A stretch of 64,000 nucleotides of DNA from Actinobacteria bacterium OK074 (GTDB lineage: Bacteria > Actinomycetota > Actinomycetes > Streptomycetales > Streptomycetaceae). The stretch lies in assembly GCA_001298575.1 (NCBI GenBank), contig LJCV01000253.1, positions 1 through 64,000 of the forward strand, read 5' to 3'. Positions 42,177-53,986 of the stretch are shown here, one piece after another (the stretch's first letter is position 1; every line of letters begins with the position of its first letter). The translations under genes were made by a program, and so were the position numbers. The notes under the pieces were generated by a model. It saw only the letters and a list, made by a program, of their open reading frames with translations. It made no database searches and was not told where the DNA came from.

Positions 42177-43241
42177 TCAGGTCAGCTCCACCTCCCGCTC
42201 GCCCGCCGCCAGCACGTACTCCGCCGGGTCCGCCGCCGTCTCCAGCCGTCGTACCGTCGTCCGGAAGCGCCATTTGCCCTCTTCCTCCGAGGTCAGGAGG
42301 TCGGCCACGTCCAGGACGTGGTGGCCCGCCATGGCGGGGAGGCAGGTGCCCCGGGACGGGCCGATGGGGGCCTTCCACTCCGGTGGGATCGCCGACGCTC
42401 CCCGGGTCGCCCCGGCCAGCGCGCCCGCGACCGCCGCCGTGGTGTCCGCGTCGCGGCCCATGTTCACCGCGGTCAGGACCGACTCGCGGAAGTCGCCGTC
42501 CGCCGCCGCGTACGCGCCGAAGGCCAGGCCCACCGCCTCGGGGGCCAGGTCCGTCCACGGGTAGCCGCCGATCACCACGGCGGAGCGGACCGCGCGTTCG
42601 CCCCGGTGGGCCACGGCCACCGCGCGCCGCAGCGACCGTGCCGTCCACGAGTCGTCGGGGATCACCGCGAGCGCCGAGGCGACCACCGCGATCGTCGGCG
42701 CTCCCGCCATCGCCGCGGCCACTCCGGCCGCGACCGCCTGGCCGCCGTAGATGCCCTCGCCCTCGTGGCTGACCGAGCCGTCGATCGCCACCAGGCGGGC
42801 GGCCTCCGCCGGGCGGCCCGCCGCGAAGACGCCGAAGGGTGCCGCCCGCATGGCCAGACCGTCGCTCCAGGCGTGCCGGTGCTGGGCCGAGATCGGCGCC
42901 GCGAGACCCCGGCGCAGGTTCTCCAGGGTGCCGCGTTCGCTGAATCCGGCGCCGCGGAACGGGCCTTCGTCGAGGTCGGCGATCCAGCGGCGCCAGGCCG
43001 CCTCGACGTGCGCCACCTTCAGCGCCGAGCCGTGCCGGGCGAGCAGCAGGCCCGAGAAGATGGCGTACTCGGTGTCGTCCGTGCCGGACGGGTCGGCGGC
43101 GACGTATCCCGTGATGCGGCCCCAGCGGGCGCGGATCTCGGACGGGCGCAGGTTCTCGGCGGGGGCGCCCAGCGCGTCCCCGACCGCGAGACCGAGCATC
43201 GCGCCGCGCGCACGGTCACGCGGACGACCGGGCTGGAGCAT
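42177..43241 (-). CDS. ADP-ribosylglycohydrolase (DraG-like) family protein
   Basis: Protein of 354 residues in the ADP-ribosylglycohydrolase family, which removes ADP-ribose from proteins or related molecules using two Mg2+. The first metal motif is DPSGTDDTEYAIF, giving T-D-D. The second is NMGRDADTTAAVAGALAGA, giving D-x-D-T. The opening RARGAMLGLAVGDALGAPAE is diagnostic. ATG 43241 is chosen because GGGAG lies six bases upstream; the GTG two codons earlier abuts that site. Its target is unknown. Its closeness to gltB recalls nitrogenase-type DraG control, but no ADP-ribosyltransferase is seen here. Confidence 0.88.
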   Translation of the reverse strand: MLQPGRPRDRARGAMLGLAVGDALGAPAENLRPSEIRARWGRITGYVAADPSGTDDTEYAIFSGLLLARHGSALKVAHVEAAWRRWIADLDEGPFRGAGFSERGTLENLRRGLAAPISAQHRHAWSDGLAMRAAPFGVFAAGRPAEAARLVAIDGSVSHEGEGIYGGQAVAAGVAAAMAGAPTIAVVASALAVIPDDSWTARSLRRAVAVAHRGERAVRSAVVIGGYPWTDLAPEAVGLAFGAYAAADGDFRESVLTAVNMGRDADTTAAVAGALAGATRGASAIPPEWKAPIGPSRGTCLPAMAGHHVLDVADLLTSEEEGKWRFRTTVRRLETAADPAEYVLAAGEREVELT

Positions 43242-43389
43242 GGGCACTCCCTTCGCTCTGCGGACGGGTCCTCCGGGCGGGCCGTTCGCTCTGCGGATGT
43301 GTCCCCGTGCGGGCGCCGGCCTCAGACCTCGCGGGGCGTGGCGTCACCCGGTCGCCCGGGCGGAGTTGGGGCGGATGTGACGTAACCCC

Positions 43390-43419
43390 TGGGCAAAAGG
43401 ATCGGAACGGTCGTAGGAT
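43390..43419 (+). promoter_or_regulatory. Candidate vegetative promoter upstream of gltB
   Basis: TGGGCA (43390-43395), 18 bases, then TAGGAT (43414-43419), an exact HrdB-type -10. Transcription would begin near 43426. Confidence 0.5.
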
Positions 43420-43443
43420 GACCCCCGCATCCCCGGGAGAAGC

Positions 43444-43469
43444 TACTTATGCGTGGGACCGCATAAGTA
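43444..43469. repeat. 10-bp perfect inverted repeat
   Basis: TACTTATGCG (43444-43453) and CGCATAAGTA (43460-43469) with a 6-base spacer. It is AT-rich against a GC-rich background, so it may be an operator, or a hairpin at the 5' end of the gltB leader. Confidence 0.65.
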
Positions 43470-43472
43470 ATC

Positions 43473-43499
43473 GTTACCCGCTGGTTTCGAACGCTTAAC
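43473..43499 (-). promoter_or_regulatory. GlnR-like site cluster
   Basis: Read on the minus strand: GTTAA, six bases, GAAAC, six bases, GTAAC. The GlnR box is gTnAc-n6-GaAAc repeated, and three of four sub-sites fit with exact 6-base spacing. No second GAAAC follows. Confidence 0.4.
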
Positions 43500-43722
43500 C
43501 ACCGGGCATGAGCCGTAAGCGCCGTGGGCAAGGGAGCCCGCTCCGCACCTCCAGTACCTTGCCGCGACGGGCGACGACGCCTGCCGTACTCCGGGTCGGC
43601 GGACACTGATCTGTCCGCTTGCATCCCCTTGATCCCGCCGTCGAACGTGGAACACGCGCCACAGTCCGACGACGTCCGCATGTTGGAACGGAGTATCCGG
43701 TTCCCGAGAACCGCTCCATCAT

Positions 43723-43738
43723 GTAACCTGCACGAAAT
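43723..43738 (+). promoter_or_regulatory. GlnR-like half box near gltB
   Basis: GTAAC-CTGCAC-GAAAT matches the gTnAc-n6-GaAAc unit at nine of ten constrained positions, 121 bp before the chosen gltB start. TGCAC recurs at 43729, 43741 and 43751. Confidence 0.45.
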
Positions 43739-43858
43739 TTTGCACACACGTGCACTACACGCAGAGGGCCAGCGTCGTCCCTCGGCACTTTCGAGCCCCC
43801 CAGAGCCTCCTGCGCCTGGGAGGTGCCCCAAAGCCAGATGACGACGACGGGAGAGCCG

Positions 43859-48446
<4,588 letters not shown>

Positions 48447-48454
<8 letters not shown>

Positions 48455-49910
48455 TCCCAAGGGCTTTCTCAACCACGGCCGCGAGGTCGCCAAGTCCCGC
48501 CCGGTGGACGTGCGTCTGAAGGACTGGAACGAGGTCTACGTTCCCGGCTCCCTGCTGCCGATCATCAGCAAGCAGGCGTCGCGCTGCATGGACTGCGGCA
48601 TCCCGTTCTGCCACAACGGCTGTCCGCTGGGGAACCTGATCCCCGAGTGGAACGACTTCGCCTACCGCGAGGACTGGACGGCGGCCTCCGAGCGGCTGCA
48701 CGCCACCAACAACTTCCCTGAGTTCACCGGGCGGTTGTGCCCGGCTCCGTGCGAGTCGGCGTGCGTGCTCGGCATCAACCAGCCGCCGGTCACCATCAAG
48801 AACGTCGAGGTCTCCATCATCGACAAGGCGTGGGAGGACGGTGGCGTCAACGCCCAGGCCCCCGAGCGCCTCTCCGGCAAGACGGTCGCCGTCATCGGCT
48901 CGGGCCCGGCGGGACTCGCCGCCGCCCAGCAGCTGACCCGGGCCGGGCACACCGTCGCCGTCTTCGAGCGCGCGGACCGCATCGGGGGTCTTCTCCGGTA
49001 CGGCATCCCCGAGTTCAAGATGGAGAAGCGGCACATCAACCGCCGCATCGAGCAGATGCGCGCGGAGGGCACCCGCTTCCGCACCGGCGTCGAGATCGGC
49101 AACGACATCACGGCGACCGACCTGCGCAAGCGCTACGACGCCGTCGTCATCGCCGCGGGTGCCACCACCGCCCGCGATCTCCCGGTCCCCGGACGGGAGT
49201 TGAAGGGCGTCTACCAGGCGATGGAGTACCTGCCGCTGTCCAACAAGGTCCAGGAGGGCGACTACGTCACCTCTCCGGTCTCGGCCGAGGGCAAGCACGT
49301 CGTCGTCATCGGCGGCGGCGACACCGGCGCCGACTGTGTGGGCACCGCGCACCGCCAAGGCGCCGCCTCCGTCACGCAGTTGGAGATCATGCCGCGGCCG
49401 AACGAGGACCGGAACCCGGTCACCCAGCCGTGGCCGACCTTCCCCATGCTGTACAAGGTCACCTCCGCGCACGAGGAGGGCGGCGAGCGCGTCTACTCCG
49501 TCTCGACCACCCACTTCGAGGGCGATGAGGACGGCAACGTGCAGTGGCTGCACCTCACCGAAGTCGAGTTCGTCGAGGGCAAGTTGACGCAGCTGCCGGG
49601 CACCGAGCGGAAGATCCCCGCCCAACTGGTCACACTGGCCATGGGGTTCACGGGCACCGACCGCGCCAACGGGCTGGTCGACCAGTTCGGCCTGGACCTC
49701 GACGAGCGCGGCAACATCGCCCGCGACGCCGACTTCCAGACCAACGTGCCGGGTGTGTTCGTGGCCGGTGACGCGGGGCGCGGGCAGTCGCTCATCGTGT
49801 GGGCGATTGCCGAGGGGCGTTCGGCGGCTCGGGGGGTGGATCGGTTCCTTACGGGGGCCAGTGATCTGCCTGCGCCTATTCGGCCTACGGATCGGTCGTT
49901 GCTGGTCTGA
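48447..49910 (+). CDS. gltD: Glutamate synthase (NADPH) small subunit
   Basis: Flavoprotein of 487 residues that passes electrons from NADPH to GltB. The N-terminal Fe-S region has CMDCGIPFCHNGCPLGNLIPEWND and RLCPAPCESACVLGINQPPVTIK. The FAD site is VAVIGSGPAGLAAAQQLTRAGHTVAVFE and the NADPH site VVVIGGGDTGADCVGTAHRQGA. The C-terminal FVAGDAGRGQSLIVWAIAEGRSAARG completes the FAD domain. ATG 48447 overlaps the gltB stop, so the subunits are translated together. Codons in the last 120 bases turn G/T-ended. Confidence 0.96.
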
Positions 49911-49945
49911 CGGTCCTTGTGACCTGACGGTCACTCAAAAAGCGT

Positions 49946-49965
49946 CCCGTACAACGGCGTACGGG
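49946..49965 (+). terminator. Short hairpin after gltD
   Basis: CCCGTAC (49946-49952) pairs with GTACGGG (49959-49965), loop AACGGC, 36 bp past the stop. It is a moderate terminator candidate. Confidence 0.5.
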
Positions 49966-50001
49966 CTGGTTGCCTGGGGGATTCCCCCGGGCCCCGGCAG
50001 A

Positions 50002-50048
50002 CGGCGCCTGCCTCAACTGTCCCCGACCGGACGACTGGGCAGGCGCCG
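50002..50048. terminator. Hairpin between gltD and the convergent operon
   Basis: CGGCGCCTGCC (50002-50012) is the exact inverted copy of 50038-50048 with a 25-base loop. It can serve gltD and the convergent operon ending at 50094. Confidence 0.55.
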
Positions 50049-50093
50049 CCCATGCTTTTACGGGCCTTTGCGGACTGTTGTGCGTGGCCCCTC

Positions 50094-50789
50094 TTACGGG
50101 CCGGACTTCGCCGTCAGCCCGGAGAACTCGACCGTGGCGTCCTCCGAGTACGCGCCCACCGCGCCCTGGAGGTAGGGCCGTTCGGCGTCCGTGAACGTCA
50201 CCAGTGGCCGGTCGGCCACCGACACCGTCAACTCGGCGCCCTGCTGCGCGACTTGGACGTCGTACCAGGCGCCCACCGGGTAGGTCTGCCGGCCCGTTGC
50301 CAGGAAACGCTGGCCGCCCGGGTAGGCCGGGTCGCGCTTGCCCAGCTCCCAGCCGTTGGGTTTCAGGGTGACGTAGTAGAAGTGTTCGGGGTCGGTGTAC
50401 GCCCAGACCAGCCACGGGACTTCCCACGGGTTCGGGTCCGGGACCCGCAGCTGCCGCACCGTCCGCATCCGCGCCTCGTAGCGGACGTCCGTGTACGCCG
50501 CGGTGCTGACGACCAGGCCCGCGTGCGTGGTGCCGGGGTCCTCGGCGGCCTCGGGTGAGAGCGTCAGGAAGTGGTCGCCGCCGACGTTCCTGCCGAGCCC
50601 GTTGAAGACCGACTGCCAACGGCCGTGCGTCGAACCGTCCTGCCAAGGGACGGGCGGGGGTGCGGAGTTGCTCATGCAGTGGGCGAGGGTGAGCGCGAGG
50701 AGGGTGGCGAGGGCGAGGGCCGCGGCGAGTGTGACGGTGTTACGGCGCCGGAGCCGCCGCAGAATGGGGGCGCGGGGTGGTGGGGTCAT
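50094..50789 (-). CDS. Membrane-anchored or lipoprotein with jelly-roll-like domain
   Basis: Exported protein of 231 residues. After a basic stretch (ILRRLRRRN) there is one hydrophobic helix (TVTLAAALALATLLALTLAHC); the Cys at its end could be a lipobox, although LAHC is not a good one. The outer part looks like a concanavalin-type beta sandwich (DUF1080/GH16-like): GRWQSVFNGLGRNVGG, HFLTLSPEAAED, VRYEARMRTVRQLRV, FYYVTLKPNGWELGKRD, WYDVQVAQQGAELTVSVADR and GAVGAYSEDATVEFSGL. It may bind or cut polysaccharide, but no catalytic ExDxE is seen. Its ATG overlaps the epimerase TGA (ATGA), so it belongs to the exopolysaccharide operon. Confidence 0.75.
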   Translation of the reverse strand: MTPPPRAPILRRLRRRNTVTLAAALALATLLALTLAHCMSNSAPPPVPWQDGSTHGRWQSVFNGLGRNVGGDHFLTLSPEAAEDPGTTHAGLVVSTAAYTDVRYEARMRTVRQLRVPDPNPWEVPWLVWAYTDPEHFYYVTLKPNGWELGKRDPAYPGGQRFLATGRQTYPVGAWYDVQVAQQGAELTVSVADRPLVTFTDAERPYLQGAVGAYSEDATVEFSGLTAKSGP

Positions 50790-52147
50790 GCCGGGGAGTT
50801 GGCCGCGGTGCCGGACGGGTTCTCGGCAAGTGCGGCCAGGGGGAGGGGGATTGGCGCCGTTTCTGCCGGGCGGGCGGGCGGTGTGGCCTTCGGTGAGAGA
50901 GCGGGCGGCACCGCTTCCGGTGAGAGGGTCGGCGGCACGGCTTCCGGTGAGAGGGCGGTGGGCGTGGCCTCTGACGGGAGGACCGTGCTCAGGTCGCCGG
51001 TGAGGTCCTCCGCGAAGTCCTCGGCCAGTTGGGCCAGTACGCGGGCCGCCGCCCGGCCGTCGCCGAACGGGTTTCCGGCGCTCGCCATCTTCCGGTACTC
51101 CGCCGGGGTGTCGAGCAGGTGCGTTGCCGCGTCCACGATGGCCTCCGGATCCGTGCCGATCAGCCGGGCCGCGCCCACCTCCACCGCCTCCGGACGCTCG
51201 GTCGTCGTACGCAGCACGAGAGTTGGCTTGCCCAGGCTGGGGGCCTCCTCCTGGATGCCGCCGGAGTCGGTCAGCACGAGGTGGCAGTCGGCGAGGGTGG
51301 CCGCGAAGTCCAGGTAGCCCAGCGGCTCGACGAGGTGGATGCCCGCACGGTCGGCCAGCTCCGGCATCAGCACGTCCCGTACGGCCGGGCTCAGGTGCAG
51401 CGGCAACACGACCTCCACGTCGCCCCGTTCGGCGAGACGGCGCAGCGCCCGGCCCATGCCGCGCATCCGCTCGCCCTGGTTCTCGCGGCGGTGCAGGGTG
51501 ACCAGGACGCGGTGGGTGTCGCGGGCGGTGGCCGTCGTTGCGCGGTGCGGGAACGCCGACGTGCCCGTACCCTCGGCCAGTACCCACATCAGGTTGTCGA
51601 CGACCGTGTTGCCGGTGACGAACACCTGGCCCGCGGGCACCCCTTCGCCGGTGAGGTGCCGGGCGGCGCGCGCGGTCGGGGCGAAGTGCCAGCGGGCGAT
51701 GCGGCCGATGAGGCAGCGGTTCAGCTCCTCCGGGAACGGGTTGTCGATGACCCCCGTACGCAGCCCGGCCTCGACGTGGGCGACGGGCACCTTCTCGTAG
51801 AACGCGGCCAGCGCCCCGGCCAGCGCGGTCGTCGTGTCGCCCTGCACCACGACCACGTCGGGCCGCTGGGCGCGCAACACCCGGCCCAGTTCCTCTACCA
51901 GACGGGCCGTCAGTTCCGACAGCTGCTGCCGGGTGCGCATCACGTCGAGGGCGACGGTGACGTCGACGCCGAGCAGGCCGAGCATCTGGTGCAGCATCTC
52001 GCGGTGCTGCCCGGTGGTGACGACCAGCGGCTCGAAGTGGCTTCCGGCGGCCATCGCCCGTGCCACGGGGGCGAGTTTGATGGCTTCGGGCCGGGTGCCG
52101 AGCACGAGCATGGCGCGTACGGGTGTGGTGGACGGAGCTGCGGACAT
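50786..52147 (-). CDS. wecB: UDP-N-acetylglucosamine 2-epimerase (non-hydrolysing)
   Basis: Interconverts UDP-GlcNAc and UDP-ManNAc; 453 residues. Signatures are VLGTRPEAIKLAPVARAM, VVVQGDTTTALAGALAAFYEKVPVAHVEAGLRTG, IDNPFPEELNRCL, LVTLHRRENQGERM and VLTDSGGIQEEAPSLGKPTLVLR followed by TTERPEAVEVGAARLIG. Residues 1-375 match the usual length. An extra C-terminal tail of about 80 residues holds nine-residue Leu-Ser-Pro-Glu-Ala-Val-Pro-Pro-like repeats, absent from typical WecB. ATG 52147 follows GGGGGG. Next to a GT2 synthase it probably supplies UDP-ManNAc for a polymer. Confidence 0.92.
   Translation of the reverse strand: MSAAPSTTPVRAMLVLGTRPEAIKLAPVARAMAAGSHFEPLVVTTGQHREMLHQMLGLLGVDVTVALDVMRTRQQLSELTARLVEELGRVLRAQRPDVVVVQGDTTTALAGALAAFYEKVPVAHVEAGLRTGVIDNPFPEELNRCLIGRIARWHFAPTARAARHLTGEGVPAGQVFVTGNTVVDNLMWVLAEGTGTSAFPHRATTATARDTHRVLVTLHRRENQGERMRGMGRALRRLAERGDVEVVLPLHLSPAVRDVLMPELADRAGIHLVEPLGYLDFAATLADCHLVLTDSGGIQEEAPSLGKPTLVLRTTTERPEAVEVGAARLIGTDPEAIVDAATHLLDTPAEYRKMASAGNPFGDGRAAARVLAQLAEDFAEDLTGDLSTVLPSEATPTALSPEAVPPTLSPEAVPPALSPKATPPARPAETAPIPLPLAALAENPSGTAANSPA
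50886..50966 (-). repeat. Three 27-bp tandem repeats coding the epimerase tail
   Basis: Units 50886-50912, 50913-50939 and 50940-50966 share most bases and encode nine-residue Pro-rich repeats. The units keep the frame. Confidence 0.8.
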
Positions 52148-52282
52148 GGATTCCCCCCAAGGAAACAACAGACTAAGGAAACAACGGAGATTGACGGGTC
52201 GTCAGATGGGTGGCCGTCAGGTGCGCGTGGTCGGCGGCGGGACGGTCGATGAGGTGTGCGCGGGCTTCCGCGGTGCGGTCGT

Positions 52283-53527
52283 TCAGGTGCGTGCGGTCTT
52301 CAGCCACGTCCGTTTGCCGGTCAGCATCCGCCAGAACCCCCACCAGCCGGCGGCGAACCAGATGTAGCCGTAGAAGACGAAGACGTGGGCCAGCAGGACC
52401 GAGCGGACCAGGCCCAACTCCCGTTCCCGGCGGGCGTACACGTACCCGTACGCGTAGGCCACGGTGAAGGACAGCACGTAGGGTCCGGCCAGCCACATCG
52501 GTGAGACGAGCAGGTGTGCGGCGCGGACGGAGGCCACGACGGTGGCGCCGAGCGCGACCACGAACGACAGCGGCAGCAGCGAGGTGAGCAGGATGAGTAC
52601 CGGGCTGGAGAGGTGGTAGAGCAGGTCGAGGGCCGGCCGGGCGGGCACCTCCCGCAGGATGAGCGGGACCAGGTTGGCGGACTGCAAGTGGCCCTGGAAC
52701 CAACGGGATCGCTGCCGCACCAGCCGCTTGAGGTCCAGCACGGCCTGCTGGGAGACCGAGGCGGTGGTGCAGTGCTGGTTGGTCCAGCCCCGGGCGATCA
52801 GCCGCACCCCGAGGTCGAGATCCTCGGTCAGACTGTCGCTCCAAGGCCCACCCTCGCCAAGGGAGTTGAGCGCGGACAGGCGCATGAACTGGCCGTTGCC
52901 GCCCATGCCGACGCTGCCGATGGAGCGGCGCGCGGTCTGGAACACGTCGCCGTAGACGACGAATTCCATGTCCTGCATCCGGGCGAGCAGCCCCTTGTCC
53001 CGGTTGTACATCCGCACGCAGATCTGGACGGCGCCGGTGTCCGGGTCGTCGAAGAACGGGTCCACGGCCTCGATCACATGCGGGTCGAGCCGTCCGTCCG
53101 CGTCGACCACGCACACGACGACGTCCGCCGGGTCGTACCCGTCGAGCACCCCGGACTCGCGCAGGTAGCGGACGCCGTCGTTGAGCGCGGCCCCTTTACC
53201 ACGGCGGGCGTTGGGCAGGGTGCGGCGGTGCAGCCGGATCCGGCGCGGGTCGGCGGAAAGCGCTGTCAGGGCGGTGCGGTCGTCGGAGCCGTCGTCGATC
53301 ACCAGGGCCAGGAAGTTCCCGGCGGGCAGGGCGGTGATCCGGGCCAGGCTCTCGGAAAGGACTTTCTCCTCGTTCAGGCAGGCGAGGAGAAATACGTAAA
53401 AGCGTTCGGCCGGTGAAGTGCGGGTGTTCTTTGTGCTCCGCCGGGAGAGCACGAACATTCCGGTGTTGTAGCACCCGGCCAGCACGATCAGGACCACACT
53501 CGCCCACAGCAATAACTCAACGGTCAC
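52283..53527 (-). CDS. Processive glycosyltransferase family 2 (polysaccharide synthase)
   Basis: Membrane GT2 enzyme of 414 residues in the chitin/hyaluronan/PgaC-type class. One N-terminal helix (VELLLWASVVLIVLAGC) precedes the catalytic domain: FLLACLNEEKVLSESL, LALVIDDGSDDRTAL (first Asp), VVCVVDADGRLDPHV (DxD, Asp142/Asp144), LTEDLDLGVRLIARGW (TED base) and VRQRSRWFQGHLQ (QxxRW, hallmark of processive synthases). Four C-terminal helices follow. The GTG start overlaps the stop of the small upstream gene (GTGA). The 135-bp gap before wecB contains degenerate repeats. It should polymerise and export a beta-linked sugar chain; the sugar is unknown. Confidence 0.9.
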   Translation of the reverse strand: MTVELLLWASVVLIVLAGCYNTGMFVLSRRSTKNTRTSPAERFYVFLLACLNEEKVLSESLARITALPAGNFLALVIDDGSDDRTALTALSADPRRIRLHRRTLPNARRGKGAALNDGVRYLRESGVLDGYDPADVVVCVVDADGRLDPHVIEAVDPFFDDPDTGAVQICVRMYNRDKGLLARMQDMEFVVYGDVFQTARRSIGSVGMGGNGQFMRLSALNSLGEGGPWSDSLTEDLDLGVRLIARGWTNQHCTTASVSQQAVLDLKRLVRQRSRWFQGHLQSANLVPLILREVPARPALDLLYHLSSPVLILLTSLLPLSFVVALGATVVASVRAAHLLVSPMWLAGPYVLSFTVAYAYGYVYARRERELGLVRSVLLAHVFVFYGYIWFAAGWWGFWRMLTGKRTWLKTART

Positions 53528-53766
53528 GGCTGCTCCCGGCGCGTGTGCCCAATTTTCGCGGGCACCCGCAGGCTTTCCCGGGGCGTGCGTCGGCGCATGC
53601 ACGCCCTGGCCAGAATGATGATGAAAGCCGTCAGGCAATAGAACAGAAATCCGGCTCCGGCAGTTGCCTGCAGAGCTTTGGCCAACGGTATCCCGGGTAT
53701 CGCTGCGGGCATGCCCATGGCCCCGGCCAGGGGCAACAGGGCCCCCAGGGCGGGTCGTCCGTACAT
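53524..53766 (-). CDS. Small membrane protein coupled to the GT2 synthase
   Basis: Protein of about 80 residues with a short hydrophobic N-terminal stretch and a clear helix (AGAGFLFYCLTAFIIILARACM) followed by a basic tail (RRRTPRESLRVPAKIGHTRREQP). Its TGA overlaps the GT2 GTG, so translation is coupled. GGGGGA lies close before ATG 53766; ATG 53778 would add four residues. No family is recognised. Small single-helix partners of synthases are known in other exopolysaccharide systems, so an accessory subunit is a reasonable guess. Confidence 0.6.
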   Translation of the reverse strand: MYGRPALGALLPLAGAMGMPAAIPGIPLAKALQATAGAGFLFYCLTAFIIILARACMRRRTPRESLRVPAKIGHTRREQP

Positions 53767-53855
53767 TCCTTCCCCCATTTTCGGCGCGCGTCCCCGGCGC
53801 GCGAAAGCAGAACGTAGCAGACTCCGCGGGCGGCTCAAAATCTCTCCCGAAAATG

Positions 53856-53865
53856 CTCACGTGAG
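53856..53865. promoter_or_regulatory. CTCACGTGAG palindrome in the divergent exopolysaccharide promoter
   Basis: A perfect 10-bp palindrome, flanked further out by CCCGA (53846-53850) and TCGGG (53875-53879). It is placed to control both operons. The ligand is unknown. Confidence 0.4.
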
Positions 53866-53947
53866 ATCTTCATCTCGGGTTTGATGGGGCCTCTCGGTTT
53901 GATGAGCTTCGTGGAATTCACCGCGGAGAGCGACAGGAACTAGTGTG

Positions 53948-53969
53948 CTTTGCCGGACGACCGGCAAAG
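53948..53969. promoter_or_regulatory. 9-bp inverted repeat before the deacetylase-like gene
   Basis: CTTTGCCGG and CCGGCAAAG, spacer ACGA, 17 bp before the ATG at 53987. It is either an operator for the divergent operons or a 5' hairpin. Confidence 0.55.
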
Positions 53970-53986
53970 TGGGGGGTTTGATCTGC

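Larger units (their letters stand above)
43242..43858. other. 617-bp gltB upstream region
   Basis: There is no convincing gene. It holds a good promoter (43390-43419), an AT-rich 10-bp palindrome (43444-43469), two GlnR-like site groups (43473-43499 and 43723-43738), and a TGCAC-N4-GTGCA palindrome (43741-43754). If the first promoter is used, gltB has a leader of about 430 bases. Confidence 0.7.

Noticed and set aside
42177..43241. DraG-type control of nitrogen metabolism by the gltB-adjacent glycohydrolase
   Set aside because: No DraT-like ADP-ribosyltransferase or nitrogenase is present. Adjacency alone is not evidence.
43480..43500. tRNA T-loop-like string GGTTTCGAACGC upstream of gltB
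   Set aside because: No acceptor stem, D arm or anticodon arm can be folded around it.
43524..43841. Short protein gene before gltB
   Set aside because: Poor codon use, no ribosome site, and overlap with regulatory motifs and possible gltB starts.
52173..52282. Separate small gene between the GT2 synthase and wecB
   Set aside because: Open frames here come from degenerate GC-rich repeats, with no start signal or codon bias.
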